DNA of 64,000 bases, from contig JACAAK010000007.1 in assembly GCA_025093985.1 (NCBI GenBank), positions 1,426,001 to 1,490,000 of the forward strand, in the 5' to 3' direction. Shown in pieces: positions 22,335-36,026 of this stretch. The position numbers and the translations under genes were made by a program. Source of the DNA: Calvatia gigantea. Lineage: Eukaryota; Basidiomycota; Agaricomycetes; Agaricales; Lycoperdaceae. The notes beneath the pieces are model-generated. The model worked only from the letters and a program-made list of their open reading frames with translations. It was not told where the DNA came from and made no database searches. The stretch's first letter is position 1. Every line of letters starts with the position of its first letter.

Positions 22335-22346
22335 GGTTATGGGCCC
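22335..22346 (+). other. Primer-binding site, initiator tRNA-Met anticodon arm
   Basis: GGTTATGGGCCC directly abuts the CA end of LTR b. It is complementary to the anticodon-loop segment GGGCCCAUAACC of eukaryotic initiator tRNA-Met. Copia elements are known to prime from such an internally cleaved half-tRNA rather than a 3' end. This supports Ty1/copia assignment and a + orientation. Confidence 0.7.
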
Positions 22347-24760
22347 CGACCGCCGCTCACTCGGACCGCGTTAGCACGCTGGTAGAGTTTGAGGAGGCTA
22401 CGGTCGCTTTCAACCTGGGAGACAGTGGTGCCTTTGGTCCACTTGATACCCTGTCTGACCCATGTTGTGAACGCGTGCACTACGCACAGCAGTCCTACAT
22501 GATGCTGACACGTTGTTACCCGTTCTTGGTTTTTGATCTGGCAAACCGTCATTTCCGGTCTGGTTCGACCGCTTTAGGTCCGCTCCCCATTCTGGGTTGC
22601 AGCAGAACTGTTCCGCTCTGGTTGCTCCACCTCTGTTCTGGTATTCTCTCTCTGATCGACGACGACGCTTTGGGCTTTCTGGGATTCTCTTCAGATCCGC
22701 CTCAGTAATTTACTATATGATGTATCATCTACGCTGAGCACAACACTCCGCTTTGCTGGTAAATTAGCTGGTCTTTGTGACCGCAATAAATACCGCAGTG
22801 TCAGGCAAATTATAAGCCTTGTGTTCTTGTGTTTCAAGTCGATTGGGCAAGTCCCGCCTTGAGTAGAATAACACACCACGAGCATATACCTGAGCTATTT
22901 GACCCACTTAAGCTGGCAGCGATAAGCCGCTAAGGCCCGCTTAATCAAATAAAGCTGGGATATAGAAAATATCTTTGAGAAGTCCGCCGTTTGTTCCTTC
23001 ACTTCAGGCTTTAACGCTTTACCCCTTCCACGTCTATTCGACTACCGCTTTACTCTTTCTACGGATAGCTCATGCGCTATAAGCGCTTTATGCCACGCTA
23101 AGGCAGTGGGCCGCAGCATTTGCAGCGCTTACGCTGGTATGGTAGACAGCGGCCGCAAGGCTTGCAGCACCAATAAAACCATGGCATTATGCCAATAGCA
23201 GCAGCACTTGCAGCATTCGCAAAAATATCCAAAGAAGATAGCAAGGAGAAGAACGCTTATCGCGTCCTTGTAGCTGGGAAATAAGGGGAGAAGGATAATG
23301 AGCTGGTAATACCGCCATTATGTCATTTCAGGAAATACTTCAGAATATAGTTTAAATATGCCGCTGGCTCGAGCGACTGCCGCCATATACTATTTCTCTT
23401 ATAGAGGAGCTGCGTCGCTTTACATCGCACCCTGCTTCCAGCATCAACGTTCCTTCACTTGTGTTAAGCGCATGTCCACGCGCCCAAGTTTGAAGACCTG
23501 TTTTAAATCAGAGCATGGACGAGCACATTAAAATGCTTTGTCCGCCAACTACAGGAATAACAATGATTGCTTTAAAGAAGTTTGACTTCATGGAAGTCGC
23601 CGTCCACGATTAGGACTTGAGCGCACCATTTAGCAACTATAATTGAGAAAGAGGATGTGTTAAGCACCATACGATGCAACACGCCGACGAATTCCTTAAG
23701 AAATCCTTTAGACCGCTCTTTACGGAGCTTGGCGCCGGAGGAGTTCTTGAGTCGCCATCTTCGGATGTCGCTGACCTTGATACCAATGGAAGGATATACG
23801 GTAGTACTTTCGACTTCATACTCCTTGATAAATGCTACGAATAACGGTGTGCCGCGTGAGATGTAAGCGCTGGCTATAAATCCTTTTCTACGCAACAAGT
23901 GAGAAATCCTTACGGATCATATGAAGATGATAGCGGGAGCATGTAGCTCTATTCACTCGAGAAGAATATCCCTTATAGGATCTCGTGGATCGCATCATTA
24001 CAAAGAAAGGAAATTACGACACATCTAGGAATTAGCAGAATAGCTCCCAACGTATAACGGTTGAGCTTCAGTACTATGTCACCAAGTTTAATTCTTAGAC
24101 CTCGCCGCTTTACATTAGGCTTGAGGCAAGAAACTGGAATCCTACGGGAACGACAAGTATCTGAACTGCTTTTAAAATTCCAGCATTCGTCCATGACATT
24201 AGGGATAAAGATTTGTAGCGCCACATTAGTGTGCGGCCGATCTATATCGAGAAAATCTTATAATGTATGTCCTCGAGTGTAATACTTTTGAGGCAATAGT
24301 TGAAGGTCACCGCCTTTGCAATAAGTCATGCAGAGCTGTATTAGTTCACCCAATCTCATCGTTGTACACGAACTTGCGATTACAAGCAAGGAGATGCCTG
24401 GTTGTTGAACATTACACCTACTAGACTATATCGTTTGACATCATCGAACAGAACTTCCCATGATTATGCCTTCTTCACTTGTCTTTTACGACTTGTCGAG
24501 ATGATTGCATTATTTCATCGCCACTCTGGATTATTTCACAAGGGAAATTGCATCAGTACCTTTATCCAGAACTTCTATACGAATATCCTCGTCCTTGAGT
24601 GTAATACTCGGACTTGATGGAATTGCTAGTCGTCAATTACGATGCGACTCTATGACCTCTTATCTCATGATGATAGTTGTCCTCCTTCGAAAGAAGTTAT
24701 GAGGCTCTAAGATTCATTAGAGAAACCTCTACAGTATAGCTGACAATGGCCAATGTCGCA

Positions 24761-24784
24761 ACTGATTATGGAGGAGAGTTTGTC
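24761..24784 (+). pseudogene. Possible copia integrase remnant (TDYGGEFV)
   Basis: Reads TDYGGEFV then a stop, followed in frame by NIRGMNNPLKPPTPNAFATV. This resembles the second catalytic Asp motif of copia integrase (S/T-D-x-GGEF) and the following P-x-x-N-G region. Flanking sequence is too degenerate to extend with confidence. Confidence 0.35.
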
Positions 24785-26599
24785 TAAACGAGAGCAATAG
24801 CAAACATTCGTGGCATGAATAACCCACTTAAACCTCCTACTCCCAATGCTTTCGCAACGGTTGATGTAGAGTGACTGATCCGCACTACACTTTGAGAGCC
24901 TAAAAGCTTTATGGCAACGGGGAAGTCTTACCCGTCTCAGTGGTAGTTCAAGCGTTGACTAGAGTGTAACACGCCAGTCCAAGCGTTTAAAGTAGAAGAC
25001 ACTTAATTGTGTAAATCAAGGGATAAACCATTAATTTGGTTCTGTACTGTGGGTTTGGCTTCACGGCGCATCAGTTAACATGGTGACCACCCAAACATGA
25101 TCGCTTATTCGGGATGTAACATACCTCGATCGTTTGATCGACGAGAACTTTAGTGTTCAAGCGGCACACAGAAAGGCTTAACGTTCTACGAACAATCCAC
25201 TTTTGGATGCCTTATTCGATGAGGGAATATACCCTTAAACGTCATGATTTAGCAACTGGATAGCAGTAAAACCAGTTCATTTGCAAAGAAGAGAGCAAAA
25301 CCTGCACGAAGCAAGAGATAGCAATTTCTTTATCCGCCATCTTTAGATGTCACAGGATATATTCCATTAAACTCCATGATCACCTCCTGATTCCTTTCCA
25401 TTCCCATTCGAGAAATCTCCGCCCACCATATCCTATGTCTTATGCTGACATATTTGCCAATTTGATGCATAACATGTGCATCCTTTACAGGATTTCTACC
25501 GCTTTTGACACACCACACTTCTGTGTCGCCACTTATGTAGTATGACCGTTGTGGAGGAGTTATAGAATAAAATGCTGGTTAAGACGCATTGCACAATTGA
25601 ACCTGACTAGGAAAGACCGCACTGTTCATTACGCGGGTTACCTACAGGGAGACTATAATGGATTAGGCATTCAATTTCGAGAAGAACTCGTTTGGACTCA
25701 CCGACTAGAGTTGGACAAGCATATGACTTGCTACGCGTTCACGCTAGTGTCTACCAGAAAAGCGTAACAGCTCGGATAAATCATCCTAAAAATATGTGAT
25801 GGTTACACCTCCATATGAACTTTCGCCTCGCATAGCTTAACAAACTTGCGAGAAAATACTTTTATTTCTGGAATTGCATCGATAATGATCCGCCATTAAC
25901 AATGCGCATAGACATTTAAATCGAAAAACACTCGTCGCTGAGGGAGGAGTATAGTAAAACAAGTTCTTAATCGCTGGTGAATAACCACATACGATTAAAG
26001 CTTTCAATGGCTACACTTCGCCGGTCCATCTTAACTGATGTGCGCCACGGTGGTTCGTAACATGATAAACACTCTCTAAGCCCTAAAAAGCGATATGATT
26101 GAGTAACATGTATTAGGAAACTTAACATGCTGAAAAGCATGGAGGAGAACAACAGATACAGTATTCTTACTCCAAATCCGATGACCGCCTTATCCTGCGC
26201 TTCACAGCAAAGGAACTTCATTAAGTTGAAGGCATCGCTTTTGTGATTCAATTCTCCAGTTATCCGCGCATGTGAGAAATGCTTAGCGTTGATAACAAAA
26301 CTGCTTTTGCAGACTGGATGAGAAGATACACTGGAATAATCTAACGAGCTTCGGCTTACCAGATAAGAAAAGAGTTTGAATGACACCAGACGAGCACTAT
26401 ATGTGTTACGTGGAAGGAATCTTCAATCCTTGATTGAGCTGGATCTAATCCGCCTTCATGCGATTATGCTGGACTTTATCCGCATTTTCCAAAACCACTT
26501 CGTCGACCTCGCTTTGGCAATAAAGTCTAACGGATCCGCAATTAGATGGCTCGAGTGACTGCCGCAATGCGATGTAACTAGCTGGCTTGAGTGACTGCC

Positions 26600-27320
26600 G
26601 CAACATGATACTGATTCCTACGTCATCGCGAGCCCTCCTCTTCGGAGTTGATGGGGAAAACACAAAGGATATGATATTCCTTTCCGCCTTCATATGAAGA
26701 CGCTTGGATAAAAATATTAGGTTTAGAAATATTCCTTTCCGCCACAGTAGCTGGAAAAATATATTCATAGGACTTTCAATTGTTCCTATTGCCTCTCACG
26801 AGTCGCTGATAAAACAACTGGGGAGTTATCCCTGCCAACGTCTCAAGACGAGCGTCTTAGGCAAAAATAACATTAGGAAATTATTCCTTCCTCCTCTAAC
26901 GAGTTGTAGGAGAAAATATTATAAGGTTTACGCTTTTACCTTTCCACCTCTTACGAGTTGTTGGATAAAACAAATCAGGAACATATTCCTTCATACTCGT
27001 TTAAAGAGTCGACTGTAAAAATATGACAGGAACTTATTCCTTTCACAAGATAAAAATATGATAGGGTCTAACGATCCTTTCTCTCTTTAAACAAGATTGA
27101 GGAAAAACTTCATAGGTTTTGAATGTAACCTTCCGCCTCTTCGTGAGTCGATGGTAAAACATCTACATGGAATTTATCCATCTGCCTCAATTTGAGAGTC
27201 TGGAAAAATATACAGGGTCAATTTCAAGATCCTTCCACTTCTTCGGAGCTGCATGGAAAAACAAATATGGGACTTAATCGTTCCACCCTCCTTTTCGGAG
27301 TTGATGGGAAATAACAAAAA
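26600..27320 (+). repeat. Degenerate tandem array, about 65-80 bp unit
   Basis: Roughly nine imperfect units inside the retroelement. Each has a pyrimidine half resembling TTCCTTTCCGCCTCTT, then ACGAGTTGATGG or similar, then an A-rich run (AAAAATAT) and AGGA. Good examples start near 26670, 26728, 26785, 26884, 26936, 27130 and 27290. Units are strongly diverged, so length and count are approximate. Confidence 0.6.
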
Positions 27321-28010
27321 GTGTGTATGCATTCCTTGGGACTGAATCCTTAATCCGCATCGGCCGAAATGCCTTTTGCATGGAGGAAAATTGCATGAGA
27401 CCACTTCCATTTGCGAATCCATTAATTTGGAATCTGTTTGAGTCAAATCAGAACAAGGCTTGTAGCATCATTGCTTCGCCGGCTCATGTGACTGCCGCGG
27501 CTTATTGGTCTACATAACCGCAAAGTGACGGCCTTGGTTACGCTGGCTTAATACTGCTGCTTTCCTGATCTCACAATAATCGCATGCTGAATAAGCAAAA
27601 ATGGTTTTTGTATTTCGCACCTACGCGGAAAAACAGACTTGTTGAACGCTTCGAAAGAATTGCGGTTTACAATTTCTGGAGGAGCCTTTTTTAGGCTTTC
27701 CTACTCCTTACTCTTAGGCGAAAGCCGCAGCGAGTTAGTCGCGGGAGTTTAAAAGTTGAGTTAAAGGATATTTGATAGCTCAAAGCAATTGTCGTTGCGT
27801 CCTTTATGGCCATCATAGCAAACGCTAGCATCAATTCCTCTCCGCTACAGGCTTCTTTCCAACTTTCAAAAAAAGCTGGTTAATTCCGCATGATTGTTGA
27901 TGACTCCGACATTTGATGTTCGGCACTGCCGCTCTTTTGTTGAAGATTCCAATGTCTATGTCTAGTTTCAATACCGCTAGAATATTGAAGCGTTAATCTT
28001 CCCCCCTTCA

Positions 28011-28022
28011 AGTGAGGAGGAG
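28011..28022 (+). other. Polypurine tract before LTR c
   Basis: AGTGAGGAGGAG immediately precedes LTR c, in the position and composition expected for plus-strand priming in an LTR element. Its position at the right end agrees with the + orientation given by the primer-binding site. Confidence 0.6.
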
Positions 28023-28578
28023 TGTTGAATCTCGCTCCGTACCACTACGTTGGTTCAGTCTATTTATAGCTGAAACGGGGTTCGAGTATTTCACCTTCAG
28101 AGGGTCGATAATAACGGACACTATTATGGACTACGCACGTAGGATACCGCACTGTAAGTAGCAGGTAGATACTACGCATGGAACCTTCTAGTACATGCGG
28201 ACGTGCACAGTATGCTCCACTTATGCTACTGGTAGTTAGACCTCACCCGTATAAGGGTTTAGAGTGCACAGACCAGGGATATTAGTATATATACCCTTAT
28301 GTAGCATTGTAGTATGTACGCTTCTATGCGATGCCCTTTGGCTACACCCTTTGGCGTAAGACACTATGTCTTCTCTTCTCTACGCTAGCTTCTTTAAGCA
28401 TCGCTTCCCTTCTCCTCAAGACTCTCTGAGTACGCTGGTATAAGCAGGACTCTGTCCGCTACCATGTGCCTCTCCTACTGGACCATCTCCCGGATGAATA
28501 CGACTACCCTCCACCGCTGACGCCTACACGCTTAGGTAGTGTGAACTTATATTGGGATGTCTACTCATTCTCTCAACA
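28023..28578 (+). repeat. LTR c: complete 3' LTR
   Basis: Complete 556-base LTR, TGTTGAATC...TCTCAACA. Its first 389 bases are nearly identical to LTR a. Beyond that point it can only be compared with LTR b, from which it differs at scattered positions. Followed directly by acctt (28579-28583). Confidence 0.9.
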
Positions 28579-28583
28579 ACCTT

Positions 28584-28992
28584 GACTAAAGTCACAACAG
28601 AAGCTACCTCCGGTAAGTATGGCAGCCATCAGGGACACCTCTGCAAGCCCTCAGCAGACAGTGTCCCCAATCTTGAGAAGAACAATCTTAAAGTGGGTTG
28701 AGAGAAGGTACCCCTTCTTTAATACCACAGCTGCCTGAAATCTGAGAGGTGCCAGTGGGCTCCTTATATCCACACCCCAAACTACCTGCATCGGGTGGGG
28801 AACGGGGAGGGGTCCGATCAAGACTCGCCGTTCCTTGTGGGTCCAACACTGTCCAACATTTGTCAGCTGCCAAATCGAGGAATCATGCCTCGGAGAAATC
28901 CGAGTAACTATGCAATTAAAGTTCAAGCCACTTCTGTTCACAATCTCTCTCTATAGTCCCAAAGCCGGGCTCGATAACTACAAGACTTCAAG
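28584..28992. other. RPL17 promoter region next to the retroelement
   Basis: 409 bases between the end of the LTR insertion and the RPL17 start; the gene's proximal promoter. No ORF of note. No specific element was identified beyond pyrimidine-rich stretches near 28940-28965 (cacaatctctctctatag), common at ribosomal-protein transcription starts. Confidence 0.45.
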
Positions 28993-29845
28993 ATGGGTAA
29001 GTGTTGCCAGATTGCTGCATGACCAAATGTCTGATTACATTCCATAGTTCGTTACGCGGCAGGCGCTCTTATCACCAACCCCGAAAAAAGTGTGTTTGCA
29101 ACCTCGGCGCTATGCATTCATTGGTGACTGAAATGTTGACACCATCTATCCAGCCTCAAAGGCGCGCGGAGAGTACCTCCGCACACACTTCAAGAATATG
29201 CGTGAGGTTGCAGCTGCTCTCACCGGTAATTTACCGCGCTTTAAATGATGGGGAATGGCCGTTGACTTGTGGTGCCTCCACTTACAGGCCTCAAACTGAC
29301 CAAGGCATACACCTACCTTTCCGACGTCAAGGAGCACAAACGAGTCATTCCTTTCAGGCGATTCGCTGGTGGTGTTGGCCGATCGGGGCAGGCCAAGGAG
29401 TTTAAGGCTACTCAGGGTGCGGCTGGCTGGATTTTGATTTAGTGCTGAATTGTTTCATTTCCGACACAGGTCGCTGGCCCGAAAAATCCATCAAGTTTAT
29501 CACCCGTCTACTGAAGAACGCTGAATCTAATGCTGACGCCAAGAATATTGACGTTGAAGATCTTTACATCAAAAACATCGTCGTCCAACAGGCCCCCGTG
29601 TGTACTACGTACTCTTACGAAATGACCTTTGACTTAACCGATATGATCAGAAAACACGCCGCCGCACGTACCGTGCCCATGGTCGCATTAACCCATACCA
29701 GGGACACCCTGCACACGTTGAAGTTGTTCTTGCAGCTTCAGATACTGAGGTGGAGAAGGCGACGGACAAGGCCGTCACATCAAATCTGACGGGACTGAAC
29801 CGGAGACAGGTAGCGAGAAGGAGAATTGAGGCGGGCCGTGCATGA
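28993..29845 (+). CDS. RPL17: 60S ribosomal protein uL22 (RPL17)
   Basis: Large-subunit ribosomal protein lining the polypeptide exit tunnel. The first exon is only ATGG (28993-28996). Introns: 28997-29047, 29090-29153, one after AAALT (gtaatt...ttacag), one after FKATQ (gtgcgg...gacacag) and one after VVQQAP (gtgtgt...gatcag). The protein reads [75 protein letters not shown], then [20 protein letters not shown], the invariant uL22 C-terminal signature. It ends [12 protein letters not shown] 29843-29845. High intron density with a tiny first exon is typical of basidiomycete ribosomal genes. Confidence 0.96.
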
Positions 29846-30076
29846 ACGAAGTATGGTTATGAGCATTCCAGTGGCGATGTACCCTACGTACCTACAACGC
29901 ATGTCATCATTGCCAGGTTGTCTTTTTTGCTGTGTGCAGTGCAGTGTGATATTTTTAAAGCACAGCACAGCATTTTAGCGTGGGAAGGAGCGATATGCTG
30001 GGTAATGGTTTCTGTAAGGCTCCGCAGCCAATCGCACACAAACTCTCCCGACAAGCCACTGCGAGAGTGATCGCCA

Positions 30077-32907
<2,831 letters not shown>

Positions 32908-35134
32908 GACACTACTCTGAAACTCAGGATAGACAACGTTATATACAACTATGCGTGACTATCTCCCTTCAACGCCATCTGTTTTTCAGATTACCTGTCC
33001 ATTCTTCCCTTTCGTGTTGACCATAACCAATTTCTCGTTTCGCGTTGTACTACCGCACCCTCAGGATCGTACATCTCTGTTGCATTCTTTTTTACCGCTC
33101 TCTCTGATCTTAACTTCCTTGGCATCTTAATGTTCATATCTGGCTGCCCACATGGTTGTCCCAGCATATACTGTCTAACTTAATGGAATCTTGTGGGTTT
33201 GATATCAATTTTGGCAGACCAGAAGAATTTCCAAAAACGGTTCATTTTCCTTTTAGTCTGCAAGGCAACCCCTTCTTGAAGCTTTGAAGCTTGTAAATTC
33301 GAATACTCGGTCCCTCCAACCAATCGAGCGACGGGAATGCGGCGGTCTGCTGTCTCCTTGCGAATATCCTCATGGGGCTTCCCTACCGCGAAAACTTTTG
33401 CATGTGGTTAAGCGGCGGAAACCTGTTTACTGTATACATGGCGATAAGCATGATGTCTCCCGATGGGCCGATGAGTTAACCGTGGACTAAAATCAACACC
33501 GCCTCCCGACATCCCCGAACCCGAACGTTCAGGTGCATTCCTCTATGTCAACCCCAAAACTCTTTCTCCTTTGATGAGATGGCAGGAAAGCCATGTCAGC
33601 CCCCTCCGCCCGTCCTATTGACAACTTGGAAGTATGTTGGCACGACCTCGCTCACGTTCACAAAAGCCCTCTCTCAGAAGCAATCCAGCCTGCGATGCTT
33701 TTTTTGGCCCGAAGGGTTTACACCCAGAAACATCACCTAACTGGATAGCTCAAATAAATGTACTCTGCTCGTGGGGACTATCCTCCCCTTCCCCTGGCAC
33801 CAAGCACTCCAGCGACTGAATAAATACCAGTGTCACCACCTTGGACCAGGTCGTGGTAGCCCAGACAAGCTTAAGTTGTATTCATCCTCAAGCTTAGTAA
33901 TGGGGCTTGGTCCAATGCGCCCATACGGACAACATCACCCGTTCAAAAACTCGGACGTCAAATCTTGGTTTCCTCCCGGAAACGCGGAGTCTGCACCCAT
34001 TTCTGGAAGACTAGCTATCTGCACAAGGGTATATGTAACATCCGTCCACCTTTCAAAGATTGATTGGGCCCTATATTGGGGGATTCCCGTAGACCGACGG
34101 CAGTTTCATCAAAAGACCCAAAGGAGACGGAGTATTTTTGCGGGACGCCACCTCCTTTTCTCGCAACCGCGAGTACCCATGGCCAGCCATACGCACATTA
34201 GAATGTTCCCTTCACCGAGAAAACTTGACACACGCGGGCCGGGCGCTAGCGGAGGAGCATACGGTCAGCGCCCCTATCATCACTTGACCAGGTTGCGAAT
34301 ACTTCAGTAACTTATTGCTTTTGCAGGTGCTACCCTCGACCTTATCTGTCTGAAACCGCAGCCTTCGCACTTACGTGCCGACATCTAGGGAATCGAATAT
34401 AAGAAATTGATTGACATAACGGCGAATAATAGCGCAAACAAACGGGCAATACTGTCCCCGAAGCGTCCGCTTCAAGTCATCAGTCATGGTAGACCGCACT
34501 TATTCTCAGATAGGTAATCGTGTTCGTATGCTGGAAGTCGTAGTCGCAACTGCCGGTGCCGCCTCATCACTTATCAGTTCATCGTCACCTATGTACCACG
34601 TCATTTTCTGAACTGTTGATGGCTGCGGACGGGGGATCCGACACAGCCTGATTTGTGCACGTCCGTTGATGGGTTGGCATCTCGACATCAATAATATTGA
34701 TCTTAATGGCGTTCTCGGTCTAAACGATCTTGCTTCTAGATGTGTACCTTATCTTGGAAGTCGGTTTCTGGTAAACAACCTCCTCTGAAATTCACCCCAG
34801 TTAGGCCAGAACAGGTCCTTGTAGAAGCTCTACCAGCCAGTCTCTCACCTCGAGATGATTTCAAATGACATGGGATCATCACATGTCAACATATTGTGAG
34901 AGCGATCTTCATATCTTCATATTCACGCCTTTGACGTCCTATTCCTCAACTTCGGGCAACATTCGATTCGATCCGGAACAGTGTAGCGCAAGTCACTGTC
35001 AGTCAAAATACGCGCCTTAAGTCACTGTAAAACAAGTCCGATTATGTTTCGGCGGCACAGACAAATTTTGAGGTTTGTAGCCGCGGTTGCTATCTACTGC
35101 AGACACTGCAAACTCATGAAGGGGCCCTACCCCA
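32908..35134. other. Large intergenic region, Rsp5 to secreted protein 1
   Basis: 2.2 kb without a recognisable gene. Short open frames on both strands (longest + 33771-34310) have no family features and unusual composition, so they are not called. No LTR, inverted terminal repeat or tRNA was seen. The last part holds the promoter of the secreted-protein gene at 35360. Confidence 0.45.
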
Positions 35135-35143
35135 TATATAAAG
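35135..35143 (+). promoter_or_regulatory. TATA box of secreted protein copy 1
   Basis: TATATAAAG, 217 bases upstream of the ATG. The leader that follows contains a likely 5' UTR intron beginning caggtatgagt (near 35277) and ending acgttag just before the ATG. The same layout occurs at the other copies. Confidence 0.6.
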
Positions 35144-35359
35144 CGAAATAGTCATCGAGGTTGATCAACAACACTTTCGCTTTCGTTCTTCCTCTTTTTT
35201 CAACTCAAAACTTCCTTTGGCCGGGCGCCTTTCGTTCTTTTGCTTCAATTTAGCTTTATATAATCCCCCCTTACCAGGTATGAGTTAGTTATACGATGTC
35301 GAATAACCCTGAGTTAAACCATTCACGTTAGCTCTCTTCAATTTCAATACACGTTCATC

Positions 35360-36026
35360 ATGTTCGCCAAGCTCGCTTCCACTCTCTTTGTCGCCTCCAC
35401 CTTGATTGCCGGCGCAGTCGCTAAGCCCGTTCCGAGGGATCTCCGTAAGTCCCTCCACCATTCAAAGGTTCTTTCGTTTCATCAACTGATATATCTAATC
35501 AGTTCCTCGTGGTGGTGTCTCCTTCAACCACTTTGGTGGCCTGTCGTCCTTCGACAACTTCGACAACTTCTACGGCGCAGACAACTTCGACAGCTCCGTC
35601 CACTTCTCCCAGAAGGTCGAGACCACTCAACAGGTTGTTTGCCACACCCAGGCCGTCGAGATCATCCAGCAGCGCCTGCTGGTCCTCCAAGAGATGGCCA
35701 AGAGGATCATCCTCGAGCAAGTCTGCGAGGTTGAGACTCAGACTGTCGTTTTCGAGCAATTCCACGCCAGCCTTGGTCTCTTCCGCAACGACCTTCACCG
35801 CGTATCTGGCCACTCTGTTGGCTTCGACAGCGGCATTGCTGGCCACTTCAGCAATGTCTGCTTGCCCGATGGATCCCTCTCGAGCGACAACTTCGGATTC
35901 ACTGGGACTGATGTGGGTGCACACACCGTTGTTGTTGGTGGTTCGAACTGGAACGATGCCACTTCTCCGGCATCTGTTTCTTCCGCCTTCGGTTCTGCCA
36001 ACATGGCAATCTCCTCCTTGCATTAG
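35360..36026 (+). CDS. Small secreted protein, family copy 1 (unrecognised)
   Basis: 202-residue secreted protein of a family I cannot assign. Exon 1 is 35360-35444 and encodes signal peptide MFAKLASTLFVASTLIAGAVA with a probable cut before KPVPRDL. Intron 35445-35502. Exon 2 runs to TAG 36024-36026. After a Gly/Asp/Asn/Phe-rich start (FDNFDNFYGADNFDSS) comes a Gln- and Glu-rich helical block (VVCHTQAVEIIQQRLLVLQE, EQVCEVETQTVVFEQF). A Ser/Gly/Asp/Asn-rich half with repeated motifs follows: NVCLPDGSLSSDNFGFTG and VVVGGSNWNDATSP. There are three cysteines. It is convergent with copy 2, 1.3 kb away. Function unknown; the strong TATA box suggests high expression. Confidence 0.88.

Larger units (their letters stand above)
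21401..28578 (+). mobile_element. Composite, decayed Ty1/copia-type LTR retrotransposon
   Basis: Three related LTR sequences (a truncated, b full, c full) with TG...CA ends flank a 5.7-kb internal domain (22335-28022). A primer-binding site follows LTR b and a purine-rich tract precedes LTR c. The outer a/c pair has matching acctt duplications. The internal domain has stops in all frames. The only hint of pol is a TDYGGEFV stretch at 24761-24784, resembling the D-x-GGEF core of copia integrase. No reverse transcriptase or protease was recognised. The element separates divergent Rictor and RPL17 and lies upstream of both. Confidence 0.85.

Noticed and set aside
22313..22708. 131-codon open frame starting at the end of LTR b
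   Set aside because: It begins inside the LTR, overlaps the primer-binding site and shows no gag-like zinc knuckle or other family feature. Treated as chance or decayed sequence.
22335..28022. RIP-type (repeat-induced point) mutation as the cause of decay
   Set aside because: The LTRs remain near-identical and GC-containing, and no consistent C-to-T bias was evident by eye, so ordinary decay and recombination fit better. A dinucleotide index would settle it.
33771..34310. 180-codon + frame in the 2.2-kb spacer
   Set aside because: No recognisable domain, no typical intron structure and odd composition; left uncalled.
35499..36023. 174-codon minus-strand frame antisense to secreted protein 1 (also antisense frames at copies 2 and 3)
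   Set aside because: It is the mirror of a conserved spliced gene with signal peptide; its Glu/Val-rich composition follows from the sense codons.
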